Positions 46,701 to 54,609 of a stretch of DNA of 56,131 nucleotides are shown here, in pieces; position 1 is the first letter of the stretch; the number at the start of each line of letters is the position of its first letter. Origin of the DNA: an uncultured Myxococcales bacterium (lineage in GTDB: Bacteria > Myxococcota_A > Polyangia > Polyangiales > Polyangiaceae). The DNA is taken from positions 1-56,131 of the forward strand of contig CALFEQ010000129.1 in NCBI GenBank assembly GCA_937949945.1. The letters run 5' to 3'. The notes under the pieces were generated by a model. It had not been told where the DNA came from. It saw only the letters and a program-made list of their open reading frames with translations, and made no database searches. Both the position numbers and the translations under genes were made by a program.

Positions 46701-49044
46701 GCTCACGACGAAGCTCGCCTCGATCCTCGCCGACAAGCTCGATCGCGGCGACGAGGCGCTCGGCGCGCTGACCGATCTCGCCGATCAGGGCGTGCCCTCC
46801 GTCCGCCAGGCGTACATCGAGCTCGGCGACCGCCTCGGCTGGAAGGGCATCGTCGCGAGCAAGCTGAAGGAGTGGTGGTTCGACGCGCGCCACGGCCCCG
46901 AGCGCACCGCGGCGCTCCGCGGCGCCTTCGAGCGCTTCGCGGAGGTGGGCCGTGACGCCGACGCGGTCACCGTCGCGATCGAGCTCGTCCGCACGAAGGG
47001 CGCCGACAGGAAGCTCGCCGAGCACCTCGAGGAGCTCGCGGTGAAGACCGGCGATCTCGAGGCCCTCACCCTCGCGCACGAGGTCCTCACGCGCGAGGTG
47101 CACGGCCCCGATCGCGCGCACGAGCTCGTCCGCCAGGCGGAGGTCCGCGCCCGCGCCGGCATGGCCCGCCAGGAGGCGATGGCCCACGGCGAGCAGGGCC
47201 TCGCGTTCATTCCGCCGTCCGAGGCCGAGCCGCTCCTCGAGCGCCTCGCAGCGCTCGCAGCGAAGCCGGTGGACGTCATCGATCTCTACGAGCGCCAGGT
47301 CGTCCGCTCGAAGGCGCCGCCGGACCGCGTCCGCGCGCTCGCGCGCGCCGCGCAGGTCGCGTCGATGCGCGGCCAGCCGGAGCGCGCGCGCGGCTTCTTC
47401 GAGCTCGCCCTCTCCGGCGCTCCGTCGGACGAGACGGTCAACGTCCTCGAGAACGCGGCGCGCGAGGGCGACAAGCAGGCCGGCGGCGATCGCCTCCGGC
47501 GCGCGCTCTGCAGCGCGCTCTCGCAGGGCGGTCACGGCGCCCGCGACGGCGGCCGCACGCGCGCGAACCTGCTCCGCCGCGCGGCGACGATCGCGCACCG
47601 CGATCTCAACGACGCCGAGCAGGCGTTCACGTGGCTCGCCGACGCGCTCGTCGCCCACGTCGACAGCCTCACGCTCGACATGCTCGAGTCCCTCGGCATG
47701 GACACGGGCGACCCGCGGCGTACCGAAGCGGCGCTCACCCACGCGCTGTCCGAGGTGTTCGACGGCGCGCTCGTGCGCCAGCTCCTCGCCCGCCGCGCGA
47801 AGATCCGCCGCGATCAGCTCGGCGAGCCGGTCGCCGCCGCCGCGGACCTCAAGAAGCTCCACGACCTGTCCCCGACGGATCAGGCCGTCATGGACGAGCT
47901 CGCGGGCCTCTACATGGAGCTCAACGACTACAAGTCGCTCGTGCAGCTCTACGAGGACCAGATCCTCCGTGGGAAGGACATGAACGCGCGCGCGGAGCTC
48001 GCGCGCAAGGTCGCCCGCATCTGGGAGGAGCAGCTCGCGGACGCCCGCGAGGCCGCGGACGCGTGGCGGCGCGTCCTCCGCATGCGCGCGGGCGACGCCG
48101 AAGCGACGCAGGGACTCGAGCGCGCGAAGACCAACCAGCTCAAGAAGCCCGAAGGCGACCCGAAGTTCGTCTACGCGCCGCCGAAGCTCGTCAGCGATCA
48201 GCCGATCCCGCCGCCTGGGCGGCCCAGCAGCCCGAAGAACGCCTCGCAGCCGCCGAGCGCCTCGGCCTCCCCGAAGCGCACGACGAGCGGCGAGCGGATG
48301 TCGCTGTCCGCCAGCTCCACCACCGCCGTCCCGACGCAGGTGCGCACGCCGCAAGTCAACGGCCCGAAGGAAGAGCCCACGCGAACGGGCGAGACCACGC
48401 TCGCCCGCCCGCTCGGCGGCTCGCCTGCCGGACGCGCGAGCAACCCTCCCCCGGGCCCCGCCACCGACAGCGTGGCCACCGCCCTGCGAGGCTTCGGCAA
48501 GACGCTCGACACGTCGAGCATCGAGAAAGAGATCGACGCGTCGTTCGACAGGCTCGAGATGGACGGCCGCTCCGACGAGACGGCCACGACGCGCGTCCGA
48601 GAGCCCGTGACCCGTCGCGGATCGATGCGCCCGAACGACCTCGCGTTCTCTGCGGCGACCGACGAGGTCACCGAGAGCGGCGAGGCCTTGACGCAGATCG
48701 CGCGCGCTCCGAAGGCGGACGCGTCGGGCGCGACCGAGCGTCCTTCACGGTCGACCGATCCCGCCATCGGCGGCAGCGACAGCGAGAGCATCCGCACCGC
48801 GGCGCCCATCACCATCCCGAGCGCCCTCGCCAACGAGAGCAGCGAGCGGCTCGAGTCGAGCGACATCCTCGAAGCGGACGCGGACGATCCGACCGGCACC
48901 GACCTCAAGGTCCTCGACCTCGAGGCGACCCACTCCGGCGCGAGCGATGGGATCGTGATCGCCGACGACATCGCCGAGGCCATCGAGGATCACGACGACG
49001 AGACGGCGACCGGGACCGTGCCGCCGTATCGGAGCAATAGCTGA
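43711..49044 (+). CDS. Second giant TPR protein (1777 residues)
   Basis: This very long protein starts at ATG 43711, just after GAGGGC. Residues about 50-1480 are almost continuous TPR-like helices of variable register, e.g. AHWLAEAANVWSTTLGD, RILMMALEKDPTAQVAADRL and KAMELDPSSAYAIYNAREL. A short break near residues 350-430 (TSDAGVKPERADTAS, then TVKRTSMAPSKMAQP) separates the first repeats from the rest. Residues about 1490-1777 are Ser/Thr/Pro/Asp-rich and disordered, with SSDILEADADDPTGTDLKVLDLE near the end. There is no signal peptide or membrane helix, so a cytosolic scaffold is inferred. A weak hairpin with a T-run follows the stop. Confidence 0.8.
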   Translation: MDRAEIDRLVQRLVENPHDEEALAHAHAAGEADPKSYAMFLERVGNETRDRAYAAHWLAEAANVWSTTLGDAHRAARILMMALEKDPTAQVAADRLAQLYREKGDTKALVALLDRRAKALAPLAPAQPEIQNELAGLHEELGRLWSEPPLNQPKKAIEHFKKAMELDPSSAYAIYNARELYKQLSQWQEAIPLYAAELELEQDPARRVGLLRDEAATRKLAGDLQGATRALAAAREIDSSDPTLQQEYASSVLDRIQAGEAVPADERSYAAELLVTLSETYEGEHGLAYAGAALDIEPGHDRAIQLLLHYSRSLGSPPDLPQRCNAYLAANPNGSMVIEVRQALAATGGALPLEETSDAGVKPERADTASVSGGQPLTVKRTSMAPSKMAQPAPAEDPVDTEVATNFRGRPEQPRLSPDKLQGILDAAQMLSGKGKKPEAFAKYKEVLEADPAHPEALQWTEDYLRAKRDYGQLRDVLLKCIRATADDPKMLEMRKERLREVASLCEGNLRDVDGAISAWRELLSLDRKDESARTALMRLLQKSQRWDELAQVLEQEAAYEPDVETKVYLEKKLAKLQEDKRKDLVAAGEAWARIARLMPDEDQAILTASKLFEKGERIDLAANIIAEGAPAIEDPVARGQLMQRLGELREQLGEPILAGDSYAEAADALRNGKLWDEADRLYSSAEAWEKAANAAYQRGLLTGDLKQEAACYARAAEYLMRANRPDEALERLEEATERDPLNDDYASQLVARYNQNDQTEKLVAFLSKRGDRLTDRNKRIAIRREAARLCSMRLQDKELARELWLKLLEDGDDREALERLIDDAVEREDHTEAATLLRRLGQNTVDKAEKARVALREAELLADGVGDIDTAISRYELILSDLDPTCRPALQAIADLQEARGALAEAADALERELKLVADVQERGQIAARLARLYEKLEDPRNAIRALDLVRKADLEDFDALTRLCELCEVTEQWSRVAELLVERIEIEADEQEVVALTTKLASILADKLDRGDEALGALTDLADQGVPSVRQAYIELGDRLGWKGIVASKLKEWWFDARHGPERTAALRGAFERFAEVGRDADAVTVAIELVRTKGADRKLAEHLEELAVKTGDLEALTLAHEVLTREVHGPDRAHELVRQAEVRARAGMARQEAMAHGEQGLAFIPPSEAEPLLERLAALAAKPVDVIDLYERQVVRSKAPPDRVRALARAAQVASMRGQPERARGFFELALSGAPSDETVNVLENAAREGDKQAGGDRLRRALCSALSQGGHGARDGGRTRANLLRRAATIAHRDLNDAEQAFTWLADALVAHVDSLTLDMLESLGMDTGDPRRTEAALTHALSEVFDGALVRQLLARRAKIRRDQLGEPVAAAADLKKLHDLSPTDQAVMDELAGLYMELNDYKSLVQLYEDQILRGKDMNARAELARKVARIWEEQLADAREAADAWRRVLRMRAGDAEATQGLERAKTNQLKKPEGDPKFVYAPPKLVSDQPIPPPGRPSSPKNASQPPSASASPKRTTSGERMSLSASSTTAVPTQVRTPQVNGPKEEPTRTGETTLARPLGGSPAGRASNPPPGPATDSVATALRGFGKTLDTSSIEKEIDASFDRLEMDGRSDETATTRVREPVTRRGSMRPNDLAFSAATDEVTESGEALTQIARAPKADASGATERPSRSTDPAIGGSDSESIRTAAPITIPSALANESSERLESSDILEADADDPTGTDLKVLDLEATHSGASDGIVIADDIAEAIEDHDDETATGTVPPYRSNS

Positions 49045-49045
49045 C

Positions 49046-49118
49046 AGAGAGGCTTCGAGCTCCAGCCTCCAGGGCCGACCGGCCGAGGGGCGCGCGCGGC
49101 CTCTTGGCCTCTCTTTTT
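49046..49118 (+). terminator. Candidate terminator after giant TPR gene
   Basis: AGAGAGGC at 49046-49053 pairs with GCCTCTCT at 49107-49114, and five T end the stem at 49114-49118. An inner GGCC-TCTT-GGCC hairpin at 49098-49109 could also act. GCTCCAG-type repeats fill the loop. Confidence 0.5.
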
Positions 49119-49137
49119 CCGTCGTTCCCGCCCTGGC

Positions 49138-49166
49138 TTGACACTGAACGTTCGATCAGTCATATC
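49138..49166 (+). promoter_or_regulatory. Consensus-grade promoter with leaderless GTG
   Basis: TTGACA (a perfect -35) is followed by 17 bases, then CATATC, seven bases and GTG 49174. It is the best -35 in the window. The 17-base spacer is an interrupted palindrome (see operator entry). A single message would start at or next to GTG 49174. Confidence 0.68.
49143..49160 (+). promoter_or_regulatory. Interrupted palindrome, possible repressor operator
   Basis: ACTGAACGTTCGATCAGT has ACTGA/TCAGT arms and an ACGTT/ACGT-like core. Sequences of this form are frequent as TetR-family operators (TGAACGTTCA-like). It spans from the end of the -35 to the edge of the -10, so bound protein would block RNA polymerase. 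No regulator gene is in this window. Confidence 0.4.
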
Positions 49167-49173
49167 CACGGTC

Positions 49174-49347
49174 GTGGATCTCCTCGTCAACCAGCTGAAG
49201 CTCGCGATCCGCGACCTTCTCGCCAAGAAAGGGATCCGCGCGCGCGTGCTCGACAAGACGAACGCACAAGGAGAGCGCGTGATCGGGATCATCATCGCGC
49301 GCGACCAGGGCGCCCCACCGCGCGCGTGCTCCTCCGGCGACGCGTGA
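49174..49347 (+). CDS. Small protein of 57 residues, unknown
   Basis: This short gene is supported mainly by its regulatory context: a TTGACA promoter with a palindrome in the spacer, ending seven bases before GTG 49174. The product begins with VDLLVNQLKLAIRDLLAKK, an amphipathic helix, followed by RARVLDKTNAQGERVIGIIIARD, a beta-rich segment, and ends with an odd tail PRACSSGDA. No family is recognised. Upstream TTG 49138 in the same frame overlaps the -35 and is not a sensible start. It may be a small regulatory protein; a remnant of a larger gene cannot be excluded. Confidence 0.45.
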   Translation: MDLLVNQLKLAIRDLLAKKGIRARVLDKTNAQGERVIGIIIARDQGAPPRACSSGDA

Positions 49348-49463
49348 CGACGAGCGCCTGAGGCCGCCTGCGCCACGCGCTTCGATCCGATCTCGATCCG
49401 ACAAGGAGTCGCTCCACGCGCCGGCGGGCTTTCGAGCGAGGGTGGTTACGTTCTCGCTTCGCA

Positions 49464-50777
49464 GTGACCATCCACGACGACCTGCTGGCGGACGTGCTGG
49501 CGAACCCGGATGACCTCGCCTGCCGGCTCGTCTACGCAGACGCCCTCGCGGAGTCGGGCGACACGGCGCGCGCCGAGCTCATCATCACCGCGTGCGAGCT
49601 CGCGCGATCGCGTTGGAGCGCGATCGAACGTCCCGACCTTCATGCGCGTCACGCGGAGCTCCTTCGCGAGCACCAGGCCGAATGGCTCGCGCCGCTCGCG
49701 AAGCTCGGCGTCGTCGAAGCCACGTTCCATCGCGGCTTCGTCGAGGAGGCGAGCGTCCGCGCCTCGGTCTTCGCGCAGCACGTCGAAGAGCTGTTCCGCC
49801 ACACGCCGATCCGCACGCTTCGCCTGCTCGGCATCGACGAGCTCGGCACGCCGGATCTCGAAGCTCTGCTCGCGCGCCCCGAGCTCGCGCGCCTCGACTG
49901 CCTCGGCCTGTGCGGCGCGACGATGAACCACGCTCGCATCGCGGCGGTCTTCTCGAAGGCGAGCGCGGTGACGCGCGTGCGATCGCTCGACCTGTCGGGC
50001 ACGTCGTGGGACGTCGGTGCGCTGCGCGCCCTCGGCTCGATGCACCCGGCCGCCGCGACGCAGGTGACGCTGTCGAACGTGGGCGGACGCGTCGTCGGCG
50101 TCCCGCACTACGGCATCGTACGCGTCGTCATCGCCGACGTGCTCGCGCTCACCCCGAACGCCGAGAGCATCACGATGACGGCGCCGGGACGGAGCGTGGC
50201 CCAGCTCATCGCGACGATCGACACGAAGAAGGTCAAGGCGCTCGACCTCAACGTCGTCGGCGCGCCCCTCCGCGCGAACGAGTGCCTCAGGCTCTGCTCC
50301 CCGCGCATGACCGCGCTCGAGGAGCTGCGCCTCCGCGGCCTCGACGTGCTCGAGGACCTCGTCCGCTGGCTGCCCGAGGCGCCGTTCCTCCCGCAGCTCC
50401 GGATCCTCGAGCTCGGTGACGGTGGTCACTGGCCGAACGCCCACGTCATGGGCCTGTTCGCGCTGCGCGAGGCCACTCGGCTCGAGGAGCTGTCTCTGCG
50501 CGGCGTGAGCTTCGGGAACGCGCTCACCGCGATCGTGGCCCATCCGGCGCGCGAATCGCTGCGATCGCTCGTGCTCCACCGCTGCGCGATCGCGAGCGAC
50601 GGCCTCCAGGCGATCCTCGAGTCCCGGCACCTCGACGGGCTCAAGCGCCTCGAGATCCGCGAGCAGTGGGTGCCGCCGGACATGGAGGAGCGCCTGCGCG
50701 CGCGCTTCGGCGCAGGCTACGACGGCGGCCGTCCCTCCTCGTCCCCCTCGCTCCCGCCGATCGCCGCGGCGAGCTGA
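49464..50777 (+). CDS. TIGR02996-domain leucine-rich-repeat protein
   Basis: This 437-residue protein starts with a TIGR02996 repeat-companion domain: LLADVLANPDDLACRLVYADALAESGDTARAELI matches the DDDAPRLVYADWLEE style seen in planctomycete and myxobacterial repeat proteins. It is followed by about 300 residues of irregular leucine-rich repeats (LRSLDLSGTSWDVGALRAL-like, LEELRLRGLDVLEDL, LEELSLRGVSFGNAL). No signal peptide is present, so it should be cytoplasmic. The companion domain probably caps the repeat solenoid. Partner unknown. The GTG start at 49464 follows TACGTT (49447-49452) by 11 bases, with no strong ribosome-binding site. Confidence 0.82.
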   Translation: MTIHDDLLADVLANPDDLACRLVYADALAESGDTARAELIITACELARSRWSAIERPDLHARHAELLREHQAEWLAPLAKLGVVEATFHRGFVEEASVRASVFAQHVEELFRHTPIRTLRLLGIDELGTPDLEALLARPELARLDCLGLCGATMNHARIAAVFSKASAVTRVRSLDLSGTSWDVGALRALGSMHPAAATQVTLSNVGGRVVGVPHYGIVRVVIADVLALTPNAESITMTAPGRSVAQLIATIDTKKVKALDLNVVGAPLRANECLRLCSPRMTALEELRLRGLDVLEDLVRWLPEAPFLPQLRILELGDGGHWPNAHVMGLFALREATRLEELSLRGVSFGNALTAIVAHPARESLRSLVLHRCAIASDGLQAILESRHLDGLKRLEIREQWVPPDMEERLRARFGAGYDGGRPSSSPSLPPIAAAS

Positions 50778-50804
50778 GCGGAGTCGCGCGGCCGGCACGC
50801 GCCG

Positions 50805-52256
50805 TCAGCGTGCCCGTGGCGCGTAGAGGTACTTGCCCGACTGGACGAGCATGTGCCCCGCGCCGGTCGGATCGGCCGCGACGGCGATGACGTTCGGGCA
50901 CGGGAAGATCGTCTTCACCTGCTCCGCGGTCTGCGTCTCCGGCCCGAGCTTGATCGTCGCGGAGGCGACCTCGCATCCGGCGACGACCGCGGTCGTCGCG
51001 TTCCAGCCGACGACGTACGAAGACATCACGCTGCTGCTCGGGGGAGCGGCGCCGCCTCCGAGGTAACCGTCTCGGCAGTCGAGCGTCGTGGACGAGAAGA
51101 GCCCCGTGTCGTTCGCGCAGAAGTAGTAGCCGAGACGCCCGTCCGGGCCCGGGAAGAAGCGCGTCCACAACATGTAGTCGTCGGCGCCGCTGCCCATGGT
51201 CACGCTCGCGTCGAAGGTCGTCGAGCCGGGCCGAAGCCGACGAGCGACCGCCTTCGTCGTGTGATCGTAGAACGGGAAGTACCCTCCGTCGTTCACGCCC
51301 CAACCGACGACGAGCGCGTGATCCGGAGACACCGCGATGGACTGTCCGGGCGCGCCCGCCGGCGTGGGATCCTGGACGGTCAGGTCCGCGTCCCACGCCG
51401 GAGGGCGGACGCGCGCGAGCGTCGTCCCGTTCTTGATCCATGCGTACGGCCCCGTCGCGTCGTGGCCGCCCGCCGCGTGCTCGGCGGCGACGCCCGTGCT
51501 CGAGGTCGTCGCCGCGCCCGCCGCGTCGGTGAGCTGCCAGAGGGTGCCGCCGCTCGAGAAGAAGCCGTCGACGCGTCCCTCCGGCGTCACGTAGAGGCTC
51601 ATCGTGAGGAGCGCCGCCGATCCACGCTCGAACCGCTGCGTCCGGATGGTGCCGTCGGCGCCCCCGACGACGATCATGGGGCCCACGGGTCCGTCGAACG
51701 CGGCCACGAGGACTCCCTCGGCCGGAGACACGACGGCGAGGAGCTGGCGACGGCCGAGCTCTCCCGCGATCCCTCCGCCCGGTCGCCACGTCGGCACGAA
51801 CGTCCCGCCTTCGGCCTGACCGGAAGGCGACGTCACGCGGATCGATCCATCCGCAGGGAACGGGTAGCGGAACCTGATCTCCGTCTTCGACCACTCCGTG
51901 ATCACGTTCGACGGCTTGCTCTCGGTGTCCGCCGCCGGCATCGTGAAGCGGAGCGGCTCGGCGCCACCACCGAGGACGAGCGTGGCGCCGTCGAAGTTGT
52001 CGCCCTGGATCGTGACCTCGGTCCCGTAGTCGCCCTCGAGCGGAGAGACGCTGGTGATGACGGGAGGAGGTCCCGCCGGCGCTTCGGTGCCGGGCTGCTC
52101 CTCGTACGTGCCGCCGGCGCCGCTCGTCCCGCTCGTGCCTCGCGCCCCGCCGCTGGTGCCCTCTCCGTCGCCGGTGCCGACGACCTCCGACGTGCATGCC
52201 GCCGCACCGAAGACGAGACCAAGCGCCGTTGCGAGCGACCAGACGCGCACACCCAT
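50805..52256 (-). CDS. IPT/TIG-domain lipoprotein
   Basis: This 483-residue lipoprotein has a hydrophobic N-terminus with a lipobox (GAAAC) and a Ser/Gly/Thr-rich linker. An IPT/TIG immunoglobulin-like domain (about 70-150) starts at VITSVSPLEGDYGTEVTIQG. The rest forms a beta-propeller-like or repeated-sheet region with short Gly-rich turns (GPVGPMIVVGGADGTIRTQ, DGRLGYYFCANDTGLF) and two Cys. It is probably surface-exposed. ATG 52256 follows a strong ribosome-binding site GGGAGGTGG. A promoter with 17-base spacing is visible about 55 bases upstream. The 3' end faces the LRR protein (27 bases). Confidence 0.82.
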   Translation of the reverse strand: MGVRVWSLATALGLVFGAAACTSEVVGTGDGEGTSGGARGTSGTSGAGGTYEEQPGTEAPAGPPPVITSVSPLEGDYGTEVTIQGDNFDGATLVLGGGAEPLRFTMPAADTESKPSNVITEWSKTEIRFRYPFPADGSIRVTSPSGQAEGGTFVPTWRPGGGIAGELGRRQLLAVVSPAEGVLVAAFDGPVGPMIVVGGADGTIRTQRFERGSAALLTMSLYVTPEGRVDGFFSSGGTLWQLTDAAGAATTSSTGVAAEHAAGGHDATGPYAWIKNGTTLARVRPPAWDADLTVQDPTPAGAPGQSIAVSPDHALVVGWGVNDGGYFPFYDHTTKAVARRLRPGSTTFDASVTMGSGADDYMLWTRFFPGPDGRLGYYFCANDTGLFSSTTLDCRDGYLGGGAAPPSSSVMSSYVVGWNATTAVVAGCEVASATIKLGPETQTAEQVKTIFPCPNVIAVAADPTGAGHMLVQSGKYLYAPRAR

Positions 52257-52309
52257 CCACCACCTCCCGCGCGGACGATCCGAGCTCCGCGCCCGCTGAC
52301 CCCATCGGG

Positions 52310-52338
52310 ATAATGCAGAGTACATGCCTCGCACGCAA
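52310..52338 (-). promoter_or_regulatory. Promoter of the TIG lipoprotein
   Basis: Read on the minus strand: TTGCGT, 17 bases, CATTAT (four of six matches to -10). The leader to ATG 52256 would be about 47 bases and contains the GGGAGGTGG ribosome-binding site. This gene thus has a conventional leader, unlike many neighbours. Confidence 0.55.
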
Positions 52339-52506
52339 GCGACGCAATCCGCGTGGGATCACGACGCTCGACGACGGCGCTCACGCGCACCGCCGCGAAC
52401 GGTTCACACCCAGGCGCGAAAGAACGGCGACACGCGGAGTGAGGAGCCGTCGGCCGGCGCCGTACATCGGCTTCGCGCGCGCCTCGCGTGCCGGCCAGCC
52501 GCGCCG

Positions 52507-53388
52507 TCAGAGCCAGTCGAGCCGTCCTCCGCGGAGCACGGCCTCGCGCCCGAGCGGGAAGGCATGGTTCGGCGCGCCGTGCCCGAACGGCGCGCGCGCG
52601 ACGACCGGGACGCCGAGGCCGCGCGTTCGGTCTCGGAGCACCTCCTCGACGGTGACCCCGTCCGGGCCGGGATCGCACTGCGTGAACTGACCGAAGACGA
52701 TCGCGCCTGCTCGCGCGAGATGACCGCCGAGCAAGAGAGACGTCAGCATGCGGTCGATGCGGTACGGCCGCTCGGTGACGTCCTCGAGGACGAGGATGGC
52801 TCCGCGCGGGAGGACGAGGCGCCCTGCGGCGGCCATCGCTTCGACGAGGGCGAGGTTCCCACCGATCACCGGCCCGCTTGCCTCCCCGTCGACGATGACC
52901 TCGAGATCCGTCCACGGCGACAGCCCGCCGTCCTCGAGTGCGGCGATGAGCGAAGCGCGCTCGGCGGAGGAGATGCGCCGGCCGAGCCCGGTGATGTTGG
53001 GGCCGTGCACGGTCGACACGCCTCGCGCGGCGGCCTCGACGTGGAGCGCCGTCACGTCGCTGAAGCCCACGATGCGCTTCGGCCGCTCGACGAACGCGTC
53101 CCACGGAAGCGCATCGAGCAAGCGCATCGCCCCGTAGCCGCCGCGCGCGCAGAGGATCGCCTCGACCTCCGGATCGAGCATCGCGGCGGCGAGGACGTCG
53201 GCGCGCGACGCGTCGGGCCCGGCCAGGTAGCCGTGCCGGTGGAGGATGCGTCCGTCGGCGCGGAGCCGGTAACGCGTCCCCAGCCAGGCGAGGCCTCGGA
53301 ACAGCTCCTCGCGATCGAAGCCGCTGGACGGCGCGACCACGGCGACGACGGATCCGGCATGGAGCGGCGGCGGCGTCTTCAGCGACAA
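52507..53388 (-). CDS. LD-carboxypeptidase (S66 family)
   Basis: This 293-residue protein has the length of E. coli LdcA. It trims D-alanine from recycled murein tetrapeptides or, in the MccF branch, cleaves peptide antibiotics. The catalytic Ser is in GFSDVTAL near residue 108, Glu in VLEDVTERPYRI near 199, and His in GHGAPNHAFPLG near 269, closely matching Ser106/Glu200/His270 in E. coli. The RGGYGAMRLLDALPW segment shapes the pocket. No signal peptide is seen, so it should be cytoplasmic and belong to murein recycling. TTG 53388 is taken as start; the frame continues upstream but a TACTAG hexamer at 53405-53410 marks a likely promoter. Confidence 0.85.
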   Translation of the reverse strand: MSLKTPPPLHAGSVVAVVAPSSGFDREELFRGLAWLGTRYRLRADGRILHRHGYLAGPDASRADVLAAAMLDPEVEAILCARGGYGAMRLLDALPWDAFVERPKRIVGFSDVTALHVEAAARGVSTVHGPNITGLGRRISSAERASLIAALEDGGLSPWTDLEVIVDGEASGPVIGGNLALVEAMAAAGRLVLPRGAILVLEDVTERPYRIDRMLTSLLLGGHLARAGAIVFGQFTQCDPGPDGVTVEEVLRDRTRGLGVPVVARAPFGHGAPNHAFPLGREAVLRGGRLDWL

Positions 53389-53682
53389 GGATACGCAGGC
53401 GAGCCTAGTACCGGGCGCGCGGGGATGCGAGCGCTCGATGCAACGTCCCATTCCGCAACGTCCCATTCTTCGCGCGCCCGCGCCCGCCCACGGCCCCGGG
53501 CAAGCGCCAACCACGTCCGGCTCCGCGCGTCCGATCGCCGCGGCGCCCGGAGGTGCGTCACTCGAGCATCAACCGCTCGGCCAAGGCCTCCCCACGCGCC
53601 TCCGTCCCGGGCCTCTCCGAGCCTTGGCAGCGCTTGACCCGCCGACGACGCGCGGCGATAGCTTGGCCGTGAAGGTGCTGGG
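53389..53682. promoter_or_regulatory. Divergent region before acyltransferase
   Basis: About 294 bases lie between the carboxypeptidase and the acyltransferase, which diverge. For the minus strand TACTAG (53405-53410) is a candidate -10. For the plus strand TAGCTT (53659-53664) lies about 18 bases before GTG 53683, with AAGGTG between as ribosome-binding site. A short duplicated CAACGTCCCATTC motif near 53440-53465 is seen. No gene supported. Confidence 0.4.
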
Positions 53683-54609
53683 GTGACCGAAGCGTCGCGA
53701 TCTCTTGCTCGAATCGGGGGCCGGCTGAGGTCGATGGCTCCGCTCGCGCGTCGCCTGATCGACTCGGCGACGTCGAGCGTCGACGACTGGATGACCTCGA
53801 AGCTCGGCGAGGAGTTCAACGCTCGCCTCGCCCGCGTGCCGCTCAACCTCACGGCGACGGGGGTCGATCCGTTCGGGATGGACCCGCAGTGGACGAAGTA
53901 CGCCCTGGCGTCCGTCGCGCTGCTCCACCGCCACTATTTCCGCACCGAGGTGTTCGGCGCCGAGCACGTGCCCTCGTCGCGCGTGCTCCTCATCGCGAAC
54001 CACTCGGGGCAGATCCCGATCGACGCCGCGCTCATCGGAGCGGCGCTCTTCATGGACGTCGAGCCGCCGCGCTTCATGCGGGCGATGGTCGAGAAGTGGA
54101 CGCAGACGCTGCCGTTCGTCTCGCTCTTGTTCTCCCGCGTCGGGCAGGTCGTCGGCGTCCCGGACAACGCGAAGCACCTCCTCAAGAACGAGGAGGCCTT
54201 GCTCGTGTTCCCCGAAGGCACGCGGGGCATCTCGAAGCCGTTCTCGAAGCGCTACCAGCTCGTGGACTTCGGGCTCGGCTTCATGCGGCTCGCGATCGAG
54301 ACGCGGACGCCGATCGTCCCCGTCGCGGTCATCGGCGGAGAGGAGCAGTACATCTCCCTCGGGAACTTCGAGGCGCTCGCGAAGGTCCTCAAGATGCCGA
54401 GCTTCCCGATCCTGCCGCAGCTCCTCTTGCCGTTCGGCGCCCTCCCCCTCCCCACGCGCTACCGCATCTACTTCGGCGAGCCGATGCGCTTCGGAGGCGA
54501 TCCGGACGACGACGACGCGGTCATCGAAGAGAAGGTCTATGTCGTCAAGGCGACGATCCAGTCGATGTTGAACCGCGGGCTCAAGGCCCGGAAGAGCATC
54601 TTCTTCTGA
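53683..54609 (+). CDS. PlsC-like acyltransferase
   Basis: This 308-residue protein is a 1-acylglycerol-phosphate acyltransferase-like enzyme. Motif I is LLIANHSGQIPIDA: His is followed six residues later by Asp (NHxxxxxxD) instead of the canonical four-residue spacing. Motif III is FPEGTRGISKPF, complete. The block NEEALLVFPEG and the C-terminal VPVAVIGGEEQYISLGN are typical of the branch paired with lipid-modifying proteins in actinobacteria and myxobacteria. One hydrophobic segment is present near residues 75-90, so it is probably peripheral on the inner face. It overlaps the SDR gene by one base (TGATG). Confidence 0.85.
   Translation: MTEASRSLARIGGRLRSMAPLARRLIDSATSSVDDWMTSKLGEEFNARLARVPLNLTATGVDPFGMDPQWTKYALASVALLHRHYFRTEVFGAEHVPSSRVLLIANHSGQIPIDAALIGAALFMDVEPPRFMRAMVEKWTQTLPFVSLLFSRVGQVVGVPDNAKHLLKNEEALLVFPEGTRGISKPFSKRYQLVDFGLGFMRLAIETRTPIVPVAVIGGEEQYISLGNFEALAKVLKMPSFPILPQLLLPFGALPLPTRYRIYFGEPMRFGGDPDDDDAVIEEKVYVVKATIQSMLNRGLKARKSIFF

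Noticed and set aside
53050..53150. Loss of the catalytic Ser in the LD-carboxypeptidase because of RGGYGAMRLL
   Set aside because: The nucleophile in E. coli LdcA is the Ser of the (G)HSD/FSD motif, not the GGYG stretch. Here GFSD, Glu and His are all present.
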